DNA from: Flavobacterium salmonis
Lineage (GTDB): Bacteria; Bacteroidota; Bacteroidia; Flavobacteriales; Flavobacteriaceae
Direction: 5' to 3'
Assembly: GCF_903819435.1 (NCBI RefSeq)
Contig: NZ_CAIJDP010000060.1
Coordinates: forward strand, 1 to 64,000
DNA length: 64,000 nucleotides
In this document: positions 1 to 9,052 of the stretch, piece after piece
Layout: every line of letters begins with the position of its first letter
Numbering within the stretch: position 1 is the stretch's first letter
Program-made: the position numbers and the translations under genes
Notes under the pieces: generated by a model
Databases searched by the model: none
Told to the model about the DNA's origin: nothing
The model's input: only the letters and a program-made list of their open reading frames with translations

Positions 1-231
1 CTCGCCGTTTGCTCCCTGATGGATCGCGATGGTCTGCACAGGTCGTCCCAGTCCATCAAAATAGGTGATATTCTGTGTTACCTGATCTTTTGTCAGGGTG
101 TTGAACTCAGCAGCCTTTACCGCTTTTTTGGGTACTGCTGTATATATAAAATTATCATCGCTTAAGTTTTGGGAATTTACGCCTAAACTTGTAAATGATA
201 ACAAAATCAATAGTAGTATGTGTTTTTTCAT
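1..231 (-). CDS. DUF6443/RHS-type secreted protein, N-terminal part (cut by window edge)
   Basis: Seventy-seven codons run open from an ATG at 231 to the window edge, so only the N-terminus is visible. It begins with a signal peptide of the MKKHILLLILLSF type ending near NSQ. The mature start then holds the pattern TKDQVTQNITYFDGLGRPVQ. That 'YFDGLGRP' segment is typical of the DUF6443 domain that opens many Bacteroidota RHS-repeat proteins; those usually continue for 1000 or more residues into an RHS core and a variable tip. The gene lies 100 bases downstream of two RHS-like genes on the same strand, so the three may be co-transcribed. The family call rests on this short segment; any toxin tip would lie outside the window. 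Confidence 0.75.
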   Translation of the reverse strand, partial: MKKHILLLILLSFTSLGVNSQNLSDDNFIYTAVPKKAVKAAEFNTLTKDQVTQNITYFDGLGRPVQTIAIHQGANGE

Positions 232-331
232 TTGAGTTATTTTATGTTTTTGGCACGAATAGAGTTATCTGATTCGTATGAATTGTTGTTTTCTAATTCT
301 TAAAATTTATTTAATTCATACTTTTAGATAC

Positions 332-3300
332 CTAAAGCATGTTATCAGTACTACAATTTATTGTTATTACTTCTGAACCTGTTTTTGTAAATGTTGGAGA
401 AGTTACAGAACTACCTGTTGTGCTAGGTCCATAATCATACAATGTCCCTCGGACAGAACTTGTAATGGTGATACTCTTATAATAAGTTGTTGTCGCATTT
501 ACTGTCACATAAAATGTATCTCCTGCAGCCAATGTTCCGCTTGATGTACCTGAAGTAGATCTGGTTAAATAACTGGATCCATTTTTAAATAAAGTACAGG
601 TTCCTGCTAATCTATTAAAATTCAAACTGCAACTATTGCTTATGGGAGCCGAAGCTGTAGTCATAGACACGGCAGTACTTAAAGGACTGTCTCCTGCGGC
701 ATTGACAGCTTTCACCTGGATACTGTAAGCTGTTGAGGCTGTTAATCCGGATAGTGATCCGGTGTTGGTAGAGAAGGTTATCCCGGTATCGGATCCATTT
801 TTATATATTTTGTAACTTGTAGCTCCTGCAACTGCTGTCCACGAAAAATTTAGTGACGTAGCTGTAGCGCTCGTAAATGTTAATCCTGTAGGTGCAGCAG
901 GTAGTGGAGTCGTACAGATTCCGTTTGTATTGGCATTTGCCTGACCATCGGTATTGAACTTGCTAAGTCCTAAAGCATCGGCATCAGCTTGTGAAATAGT
1001 CGAAGTTACAGCACCTTCGGCCTGATTATACGTTACATTCGACCCTGATGTTCCTGCAGCACAATTGTTTTTTGTAAAAGAACCGCTTCTGGCCATGCTT
1101 TTATATAAAGTACTTCCTGCAAAGGCAATATCACAGTCAATCTGCTGTCCTTTGTAATTATAGCAGTATTTCTGAAGGATATCAAGATTTTTGTCCTTAA
1201 CAAACTGTAATCTGCCAAAAGTGTCATAGGTATAAGTCATCTTATCACCTTTTGGATCAGTAATAGTGCTAACTCCAACTAACGGGATATGAGTGTAGGT
1301 AGTCACCATCGCATTAGGCAAATTGGTTCTTAAAGAATTCAGGTCTGTTAGTAAGGCAGCTTCTGTTCCCGTATCTGATTTAGCCTGGAGGTTAGATATA
1401 TAGGAAACCACTTCGCTGTAGGCAGCATTTTCTATCTTAGCGATGGGCTGTGTTTTATTGTAACCCCAGATAATAGATACAGGAGTCCCACTTTCTTGTG
1501 TATACTGCAAAATGTTTCCTTTGTCATCGTATTGATTATAAGTAACTTTTTTATCTTTTAATGTATCAATAACATCTGCACCTTTATTGGCATACACATA
1601 TTTTGGAAGCACTAAATTAGCGGTTGAGGCATCTTTTGCATATACAGTTTTCTGATCAGACAGTTTGTTTGCATTATAACTTTTTACTGCCAGAGGTGTT
1701 CCTATTCTGTTCTTACTGATTAGCTCAGGAACAAATGGTTCTAATCCCATTTCAGAATCTGTTGGATAATAATATTTAGTTTCCAAGGTTTCATTTGTTG
1801 AATTGACCACTTTTTTGCTTTTAAGCAAAGTCAGGTTTAAATCGTAATCAAATTTCGTTGACTGTACTACAGAATCATTTGCATAATAATTGATGTTTTC
1901 TTCACTACTTAAGTTATAATTTCTAGGCCAATATTTAAATGTAGCTACCTGAAAAGCATTTGAAGGTCTTGGATATGTTAGCGCACAGGCTCCAGCTCCC
2001 GCACCTAAATCTCCACCTACTTGCGCTCTTACTTCATAAACAAGTTTAGAGTTTAAAAAATATAAAAACTTGGCATTATTAGGTATTTCAGTAGCATTAT
2101 AACTGTTATTTTGTTCTGATACTTTTTTACCGGTATTGTTTCTAACCTCTTTATTTGTTAGTAGTCCGGTAGTGTATTGATATTGAAGATCTTGCAAGGA
2201 ATTAGAAACCTCATTGCCGCTGAATTTAAAAATTGTTTTTCCATTATTTAATAATGAATTGTTTATGTCATTTCCAGAATCTTTTTTTTCTACTATTTTA
2301 TATAACACTGGACTTCCTCTAAAATCAGATAATGGAAGAACACTTGTATAGTTATAAAAGTCCCGTCTTACATAAATTGAAGGGCTGCAGGCACTATTAT
2401 CCTGTACATGGACTCCTGAATAAAATTTTGGTTTTTGAAGCATTACCCCTGTGCTCTTTGAGTCCTGAGAATAATTATAAGTTGTTGTGATACATTGGTC
2501 ATTAAAGTCACAATTTTTAACCTGCTTTACTCTTAGTCCACCCACTGTCTGATTAAAATAATCTGAACGCTGTTTTATTGCTACATCAATTGAAGCAGTT
2601 GAGCCTATACTTGAAATTGCTTTTATACGATACGTTCCCGGAGTATTTATTATTTTTTTTATTGTACCTGCAAAGCTGTTAGTCTGTGGAATCCAGGTAA
2701 GCTCTTTTAGCCAGGTCTGATTAAAAATAAAAATAGCATTTGCTTCATTATCCCCATCTTTTAGCATCAGAACTTTAGTATCTCTTTGTTCCTGGTTTTG
2801 GGTTATTTCAGGTTGATTGGCAACGCGATAGTAAATAACTACTTCTGTTGGAACAGTATTGACAACAAAGGTTTCTTCATCTGTTATTCCGTTATGGGCA
2901 GAAGTGCCTGCTTGTGCATGAGTGGTAACTGTAGCGTCTGCTTCATATGGCAAATTATAGTCAGTTGATTTCAAATACACCGCATTGGGTTCATATTCTA
3001 TTAATGAATATCCTTTAGTTTGATATCCTATTTTAGTTAGTGCACCTATTTTAGTACTTAAGAAATCCGGTTTCAAATAAGGATTGTCATCAGGTAAAAT
3101 TAGGCCATCATAAGTTGCTAATATTCCATTTTTATTATAGTAACCCCACAAATCTTTTTTTACATAATCACTGTCAGCTGTCATGATCGGATATGGAGTA
3201 CTCATATCATATTCCATCTCGTTTATAATCTGTCCATTAAATTTAACATTCATCAGATTAGTTCTCTTTCCAGTCCATCCTGAATAAACAAAATCATAAC

Positions 3301-4324
3301 TTTTGACAACTGCTGTGGCTTTATTTTTAACGGATAAATTACTTATAACCGAGATTCCTGGCTCTAACGGATTATCATTGTATTGTAATTCAATGGTATA
3401 ATCATTTGTTATTATTTTTTTTAATTTATTGGTACCTGCATTACTGTATGTTTTGTTTGTTATAATCTCACCATCTTGTCTGCCTACAGACATAGTACCT
3501 TTTAGAATCAAGGTCTGGTTTACATTTATATCATTAGAAAAATCAACAGAAGGGGAGTATTCAAATAAAATTTTATTTGTTGTAGTAGGAAAATTAATTT
3601 CTGTCAACAAAAAAGAAGAAATGTAAATAGAAGAACTTTCCCCTGAAGATTTTGAACTTTCGGTGGGTATGTTAAAAATATAATTAATGCCTTTATCATC
3701 TGTCACTGTGAAGCCAGTATGGAGATAACCTGAAACTTTATAATTTCCATTTTTTAAAAAAAAGGCATTACTATCTTTATCCAAATAAAAGCTGCAATTA
3801 AGACTTCCGGCATTTACACTATATTTATCAGGTTCGCCATCAAGAATACCATTTGCGACATTTTCCAAATAATGTTGAATTGTTGTTAATCCGGAGGTAG
3901 TTGCATAGTCGTCGAAAGGAGGAAGTTTATTGATGTAATTATATACATATTCTTTATGTGCTTCTCTACCGGTATCATCTAATCCGTTAATTGAATGCAG
4001 TATTGAACCTCCAATATTAAATGTCCAGCCAACTCCCGCATATCCTGGAGCTTCATCCAATAAAAGTCCTGAGTAATTATAGGACAGATTAATTGGCATT
4101 GTAAAATCACCTTCTTTTATTTCAAAAATAGGTATAGTGTAATTCATCCTGCCTGTTGCAATATCAATAGGAATTTCACCTACTTTGGAAATTGAAGCAG
4201 CCTGAGGAGAGGCAACCGTAATATTGGGAATATTAGATTTTAGTGCATCTACTTCCTGCGATTTTACTTCTTGATAGTTAATTAATAAAATGATGATATA
4301 AAAAATAAGAGCATATTGTTTCAT
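332..4324 (-). CDS. Large secreted RHS/YD-like protein with one DUF5977 repeat, FN3 domain and unassigned C-terminal module
   Basis: The start at 4324 is chosen because it puts the signal peptide MKQYALIFYIIILL...EVKSQ at the N-terminus, as in the upstream paralogue; an ATG at 4375 would add 17 residues. The next ~100 residues carry the motif of Bacteroidota RHS-like proteins: 'GEIPIDIATGRMNYTIPIFE', then 'VGWTFNIGGSI'. YD-like segments follow (TYTYDTFGRLQFVKD; CYNYKGQ). Near residues 1070-1140 lies one DUF5977-type repeat (GSFTKNNC...SQADADA...FNTDGQANANTNG). It is followed by an FN3 domain (PTGLTFTSATATSLNFSW) and a ~100-residue Ser/Thr-rich C-terminal module I cannot assign. No T9SS signal or toxin domain is evident. 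It is a paralogue of the next gene and most similar over the last ~270 residues. Function is unknown; a surface or secreted adhesin or toxin-delivery scaffold is possible. Confidence 0.85.
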   Translation of the reverse strand: MKQYALIFYIIILLINYQEVKSQEVDALKSNIPNITVASPQAASISKVGEIPIDIATGRMNYTIPIFEIKEGDFTMPINLSYNYSGLLLDEAPGYAGVGWTFNIGGSILHSINGLDDTGREAHKEYVYNYINKLPPFDDYATTSGLTTIQHYLENVANGILDGEPDKYSVNAGSLNCSFYLDKDSNAFFLKNGNYKVSGYLHTGFTVTDDKGINYIFNIPTESSKSSGESSSIYISSFLLTEINFPTTTNKILFEYSPSVDFSNDINVNQTLILKGTMSVGRQDGEIITNKTYSNAGTNKLKKIITNDYTIELQYNDNPLEPGISVISNLSVKNKATAVVKSYDFVYSGWTGKRTNLMNVKFNGQIINEMEYDMSTPYPIMTADSDYVKKDLWGYYNKNGILATYDGLILPDDNPYLKPDFLSTKIGALTKIGYQTKGYSLIEYEPNAVYLKSTDYNLPYEADATVTTHAQAGTSAHNGITDEETFVVNTVPTEVVIYYRVANQPEITQNQEQRDTKVLMLKDGDNEANAIFIFNQTWLKELTWIPQTNSFAGTIKKIINTPGTYRIKAISSIGSTASIDVAIKQRSDYFNQTVGGLRVKQVKNCDFNDQCITTTYNYSQDSKSTGVMLQKPKFYSGVHVQDNSACSPSIYVRRDFYNYTSVLPLSDFRGSPVLYKIVEKKDSGNDINNSLLNNGKTIFKFSGNEVSNSLQDLQYQYTTGLLTNKEVRNNTGKKVSEQNNSYNATEIPNNAKFLYFLNSKLVYEVRAQVGGDLGAGAGACALTYPRPSNAFQVATFKYWPRNYNLSSEENINYYANDSVVQSTKFDYDLNLTLLKSKKVVNSTNETLETKYYYPTDSEMGLEPFVPELISKNRIGTPLAVKSYNANKLSDQKTVYAKDASTANLVLPKYVYANKGADVIDTLKDKKVTYNQYDDKGNILQYTQESGTPVSIIWGYNKTQPIAKIENAAYSEVVSYISNLQAKSDTGTEAALLTDLNSLRTNLPNAMVTTYTHIPLVGVSTITDPKGDKMTYTYDTFGRLQFVKDKNLDILQKYCYNYKGQQIDCDIAFAGSTLYKSMARSGSFTKNNCAAGTSGSNVTYNQAEGAVTSTISQADADALGLSKFNTDGQANANTNGICTTPLPAAPTGLTFTSATATSLNFSWTAVAGATSYKIYKNGSDTGITFSTNTGSLSGLTASTAYSIQVKAVNAAGDSPLSTAVSMTTASAPISNSCSLNFNRLAGTCTLFKNGSSYLTRSTSGTSSGTLAAGDTFYVTVNATTTYYKSITITSSVRGTLYDYGPSTTGSSVTSPTFTKTGSEVITINCSTDNML

Positions 4325-4462
4325 TCGTATTTTATTTGTTTTGAATGTTTGATTTTCCGTTCTTAATTTTTCCATATTTTAATGACTTTGACTGTTTCTG
4401 TTTTCATATTTTTTTAATGAAGTGTTTTTTAGACATGTTATTATTCCATTGTTAATATATTC

Positions 4463-7400
4463 CTAGAGCATTGTATCAGTAATACAATCTATTGTTATCA
4501 CTTCTGAACCTGTTTTTGTGAATGTCGGCGAAGTCACGGCACTACCTGTTTTACTCATTGCATAATTATACAATATCCCCCTGACAGAGCTTGTAATGGT
4601 GATCCCTTTATAATAGGTTGTTGTCGCACTGACTACTACATAAAACGTATCTCCCGTTGTTAGTGTCCCGCTGGAGGTGCCTGAAATAGATCTTGTCAAA
4701 TAACCCGAACCGTTTTTATACAATGTACTGGTCCCTGATACCCTGCTAAAATTTAAACTGCAGCTATTAGATACGGGTGCAGCAATGGTACTCATTGACA
4801 CAGCAGTACTTAAAACGCTATTGCCCGAAGCATTGACAGCCATCACCTGGATACTATAAGCCGTTGAAGCTGTTAATCCGGATAATGAACATGTATTGGT
4901 AGCGGATGTTATACCTGTAGCTGCCCCGTTTTTATATATTTTGTAACTGGTAGCACCCACGACCGCTGACCATGAAAAATTTAGTGATGTGGCTGTAGCA
5001 CTGGTAAATGTTAATCCTGTAGGCTTAGCAGGTATTGTATCACAGATTCCATTTGTATTGGCATTTGCCTGACCATCGGTATTGAATTTTGTCAATCCCT
5101 TAGCATCAGCATCAGACTGTGAAATGGTAGAAGTTACAGCACCGGCAGCCTGGCTATAGTCTACAAGAGAACCAACTCCAGAAGTACAGTTGTTTTTCAT
5201 AAAACCGCCATATTGGGCTACACTGCTAAAAATACACGTTCCGTTTGTGTTTGCATTCGCCTGTCCGTCTGTATTAAATTTCGTTAGTCCATTAGCATCA
5301 GCATCGGCTTGTGAAATGGTAGAAGTTACAGCTCCTTGAGCTTGGGTATACGTTACGCTTGACCCAGCTCCTGCAGTACAGTTGCTTTTGGTAAAAGAAC
5401 CGCTTTTGGCAATACTGCTAAAAGTACAGGTTCCGTTTGTATTGGCATTCGCCTGTCCGTCGGTATTAAATTTTACCAGTCCATTAGCATCTGCATCGGC
5501 TTGCGAAATGGTTGAGATTACAGCACCTTGAGCTTGGGTATACGTTACACTTGAAGCAGTTCCCGAAGTACAGTTGTTTTTGGTAAAAGAGCCGCTTCTG
5601 GCAATGCTTTTATACGAAATAACAGTAGTTGAGCTATTATCACTGCAGTCTGTTAGCTGTCCTTTATAATTATAGCAATATTTTTGAAGTACATTCAGAT
5701 CCTTGTCTTTTACAAATTTTAATCGGCCAAAAGAATCATATTCGTAGTAGGAAATATTTCCTTTTGGATCCGTTACACTCGTTACCCCTATCAAAGGATT
5801 ATACGTATAAGTGGTAACCATAGACTGAGGAAACGAACTTCTTAAAGTATTCAGGGCATTTCTAAAAATTTGCTCAGTGCACTCATTTGACACACAATTA
5901 TCATGGTCCCCATTAGATAAGGTTTGTAAATTAGAAACATAGCCGGCAATCTGGTCGTATGTGCCGTTTTCTATTTTGGCAATGGGCTGTGTTTTGTTAT
6001 AGCCCCAGATAATCGATACAGGTGTTCCGCTTTCAGGTGTATATTGCAAAATATTTCCTTTATCGTCGTATTGGTTAAAGGTTATTTTTTTATCATTAAT
6101 TTTATCAATGATGGCTGTTCCTTTATTGGCATAAATATATTTTGGCAGCAACAGATTATCAGCTGTTTTGATATAGTCTGTTTTTTGTTCGGACAGTTTT
6201 ATGCCACTATTATGGCTTTGGGTGTCTAAAGGGATTCCAATCATATTTGCCGCAACTAACTCATTTTTGAATGGTTCGCCTGACATTTCTGAATCCTGAG
6301 GATAATAGTATTTGGTCTCAAGTACTTCACCTTTTGAATTTATAGTGGATTGACTTTTTGTCAAACCTGTACTTTCATTATAATTGTAACTGCTGCTATT
6401 TACAAGAGATTCATTATTAAAATATTGGGTTGTAGTCTCCGTTTTTATTTTGTAATTATTGCTGCTGTGTGATATTACAAATGTTAAAAAAGAATTATGA
6501 TTATGAGCAGTATGTATGCACCCGATGCCACTTGTAGAAAAATAATCCTCTCTTAACTTTGTTGTAATACCATATACTTTTTTATTTACATCAGGATTAA
6601 CTGAATAGTCATACACATTAACAGTTTGTTCCAGTAATTTATTTGACTGGTCAATTGTATTTTTTTTAATCAAAACCCCATTTCTTAAAATTGCTTGTTC
6701 CGGATTAAGATTATCTACCGGATAGTCTGTTAATGAATAAAAGACTTCTTTTCCCTTTGCATTTCCACTGTCATCTTTAACAGTTTTTGTAACCACGCCA
6801 TACAATACAGGACTTCCTCTATAAGGAGATAAAGGATAAACACTGCCGTAATTATAGTAATTAAAAGTTGCATTAACCCCGGTACACATATTATCTAAAT
6901 GGTAACTTCCAGCACTGAACTGGATATCTGTTAAAGAAACTCCACTGCTGTAATTATTGCTGGCAGAATAAGAATAAGTATCTGTAATACAGGTACCATT
7001 AAAATCACAATTTTTGATTTGTTTTATTCTCAAGCCTCCAACAGTCTGATCTAACTCTTCGGGCAAAGTATTGGTAACTAATGAAATGCTTGCTTTTGTA
7101 CCTTTTATCGAAGATGCCTGCAGGTGATAGGTACCAGATTCTAAATCTGTTATGATTTCATTTCCATGAAAATTCAATTGGCTGGGGATCCATTGCAATT
7201 CATCATTCCAATTTTGAGATTTGATAAATATGGGTGAACTACTGCTACCTTCTTTATAAAATTTTACAGTGCCATTAGTATATGTTTCATCAAGTGGAAT
7301 ACCTATATTATTGGACAGATCATATGTTAATACTGCTTTACATGGAATAGTAATAGTGATTATCTTATCAATATTATCTAAGTCTTGATAAGGAGAGGTC

Positions 7401-8896
7401 TGAGCATTATCTCCTCCAACAGTAAAAATATCAGGGTCATAAGGAAGGTTATAACTTTCACGGGTCATATGTACCTTATTTGGTTCGTAATCTATCACTG
7501 AATATCCTTTGGTTGCATAGGTAATTTTGGTTAATGCGCCAATTTTTGTACTGTTATAATTAGGTTTTAAAGTGGGGTTGTTATAAGGTGAATTAGTATA
7601 TTCTAATGCTACAGGCGAACCATTTGGAGGATTATATGATGAATTTGTTGGAGGAATATAGGAAGAATTATAATATCCCCATAAATCTTTTTTTAAATAA
7701 TTATCATTTTGGATATTTGGTCCTCCAGGAATTGGATACGGGGTAGACATATCATATTCCATTTGGTTTAGCATTTGTCCATTATAACTTATCCCCAACA
7801 AATTGATTCTCCTGCCAAACCAATCAGAGTAGTCCAGGTCATAATTTTTTACTACATTATTGTTTTCTTTAATTATTAAATTATCAATTACAGCTAATCC
7901 TGTAGGTGAATTATTATACGACACTTCTATCGTTTCTTTTGATGTAATGATTTTTTTTAAATACGAATTGTAGGTAGAAATTAGAGTGGGGTTTTTATAA
8001 ATGGTTGTAAATGCACTGGTATTATAAGATAAAACTAATGATTGGTTTAACATAAAATCCTGATAATAGATGTTTGAATCTTCATATTGAAACGTGATCG
8101 TATTATTGGAATCAGGGAATGTGATTTCTGTAATTAAATAAGAAGAAATGTAATCATAATTTGTTGCAGCTTCCGCAACACTTAGGTCGGCATTTTTAGG
8201 AGCATCAAAATGGCTCATAGCCATTTTGTCGAATTTATATTTAATTCCTTTATCATCAGTAAGTGTAAAACCAGCTGTAGTAGTCCCAGATAGCTTATAC
8301 GGTTCATTTTTTGTAAATATAGCGTTGCCATCTTTATCAATATAAAAGGTACAATTGATATTGCCTATGTTTATAATATATTTATCCGGAAGTCCATCCC
8401 TTGTCGCGCCAGCAATACCTTCTAAAAAACTTACTTCATTTATTATATAAGGGTATTCACTATGATTGCCATCAAAAGGAGGTTTGTTAAATAAGTAAGC
8501 ATCAACCCCGTGTTTATCTCCTTCGTGATATTCATCATTTAGCCCATTTACAGAATGGACAATACTTCCGCCTATGTTAAAAGTCCATCCTGTTCCTGCC
8601 CATCCTGCATTTTCCTCTAACAACAATCCTGAATAATTGTATGAAAGGGAAATAGGAAGCGATAATCCTTTTTCCTTTATTTCGTAAATAGGGATTTTAA
8701 AATCCATTCTTCCCGTTGTTATGTCTACAGGAATTTCACTCACTTTTGCTAAACTTGCCTGTTGTGGCGTGGGCATAAAAACACTTGGAACAAATTGTGT
8801 ATTTGCAGTTGTCAGCGATCCTTGAGCATTGGCATGCATCACTGACAGCATGGTAATTATAAGTACTTTTAAACCTAAAAAGTAATTTTGTTTCAT
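4463..8896 (-). CDS. Large secreted RHS/YD-like protein with three DUF5977 repeats, FN3 domain and unassigned C-terminal module
   Basis: This 1477-residue protein starts with a clear signal peptide (MKQNYFLGLKVLIIT...NAQG). It has the same architecture as the 332-4324 product: an N-terminal 'SEIPVDITTGRMDFKIPIYE' and 'GTGWTFNIGGS' segment, a Tyr/Asn-rich body, YD-like repeats (SYYEYDSFGRLKFVKD), then DUF5977 repeats at about residues 1095-1285. An FN3 domain follows (about 1288-1375) and then a ~100-residue C-terminal module ending in CITDTML. Its main difference is three DUF5977 units instead of one. The gene ends 138 bases before the start of its paralogue, so the pair is a tandem duplication and probably one transcript. 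No enzymatic motif was recognised. Family knowledge links such proteins to RHS-type surface or secreted polymers; any toxin role is speculative. Confidence 0.85.
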   Translation of the reverse strand: MKQNYFLGLKVLIITMLSVMHANAQGSLTTANTQFVPSVFMPTPQQASLAKVSEIPVDITTGRMDFKIPIYEIKEKGLSLPISLSYNYSGLLLEENAGWAGTGWTFNIGGSIVHSVNGLNDEYHEGDKHGVDAYLFNKPPFDGNHSEYPYIINEVSFLEGIAGATRDGLPDKYIINIGNINCTFYIDKDGNAIFTKNEPYKLSGTTTAGFTLTDDKGIKYKFDKMAMSHFDAPKNADLSVAEAATNYDYISSYLITEITFPDSNNTITFQYEDSNIYYQDFMLNQSLVLSYNTSAFTTIYKNPTLISTYNSYLKKIITSKETIEVSYNNSPTGLAVIDNLIIKENNNVVKNYDLDYSDWFGRRINLLGISYNGQMLNQMEYDMSTPYPIPGGPNIQNDNYLKKDLWGYYNSSYIPPTNSSYNPPNGSPVALEYTNSPYNNPTLKPNYNSTKIGALTKITYATKGYSVIDYEPNKVHMTRESYNLPYDPDIFTVGGDNAQTSPYQDLDNIDKIITITIPCKAVLTYDLSNNIGIPLDETYTNGTVKFYKEGSSSSPIFIKSQNWNDELQWIPSQLNFHGNEIITDLESGTYHLQASSIKGTKASISLVTNTLPEELDQTVGGLRIKQIKNCDFNGTCITDTYSYSASNNYSSGVSLTDIQFSAGSYHLDNMCTGVNATFNYYNYGSVYPLSPYRGSPVLYGVVTKTVKDDSGNAKGKEVFYSLTDYPVDNLNPEQAILRNGVLIKKNTIDQSNKLLEQTVNVYDYSVNPDVNKKVYGITTKLREDYFSTSGIGCIHTAHNHNSFLTFVISHSSNNYKIKTETTTQYFNNESLVNSSSYNYNESTGLTKSQSTINSKGEVLETKYYYPQDSEMSGEPFKNELVAANMIGIPLDTQSHNSGIKLSEQKTDYIKTADNLLLPKYIYANKGTAIIDKINDKKITFNQYDDKGNILQYTPESGTPVSIIWGYNKTQPIAKIENGTYDQIAGYVSNLQTLSNGDHDNCVSNECTEQIFRNALNTLRSSFPQSMVTTYTYNPLIGVTSVTDPKGNISYYEYDSFGRLKFVKDKDLNVLQKYCYNYKGQLTDCSDNSSTTVISYKSIARSGSFTKNNCTSGTASSVTYTQAQGAVISTISQADADANGLVKFNTDGQANANTNGTCTFSSIAKSGSFTKSNCTAGAGSSVTYTQAQGAVTSTISQADADANGLTKFNTDGQANANTNGTCIFSSVAQYGGFMKNNCTSGVGSLVDYSQAAGAVTSTISQSDADAKGLTKFNTDGQANANTNGICDTIPAKPTGLTFTSATATSLNFSWSAVVGATSYKIYKNGAATGITSATNTCSLSGLTASTAYSIQVMAVNASGNSVLSTAVSMSTIAAPVSNSCSLNFSRVSGTSTLYKNGSGYLTRSISGTSSGTLTTGDTFYVVVSATTTYYKGITITSSVRGILYNYAMSKTGSAVTSPTFTKTGSEVITIDCITDTML
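5041..5616 (-). repeat. Three tandem 192-bp units encoding DUF5977 repeats
   Basis: Aligned landmark positions (the TTCC that begins each TTCCGTTTGT-like string, at 5047, 5239 and 5431) are exactly 192 bases apart, giving 64 residues per unit. Each unit encodes GSF-KN/SNC, a Val-rich strand, STISQADADA-GL-KFNTDGQ and NANTNG-C. The two upstream units are closest in sequence (both 'TCTFSS/TCIFSS' joined). The paralogue has only one unit at about 910-1100, so copy number has changed within this locus. Confidence 0.85.
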
Positions 8897-9052
8897 ATAA
8901 TAAAATTAATTTTGTTTTCGATTGTTTTTGATATACAGCATGCAGTTCATGAAAATCTACCATTTTAACCTGTTGTTATCGCTGAAGTAATTACCTGACA
9001 GTTATATAAAATATGAGGCTGTTTTCACTTTATTTTTTTATGTTTTTAGTAT

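Noticed and set aside
5041-5616. Possible CRISPR-like array
   Set aside because: The regular spacing is 192 bases, in frame, and encodes protein repeats.
1-8896. Toxin-immunity pair
   Set aside because: No toxin tip or immunity gene is visible in the window; the C-terminal modules of the two paralogues are alike, unlike variable toxin tips.
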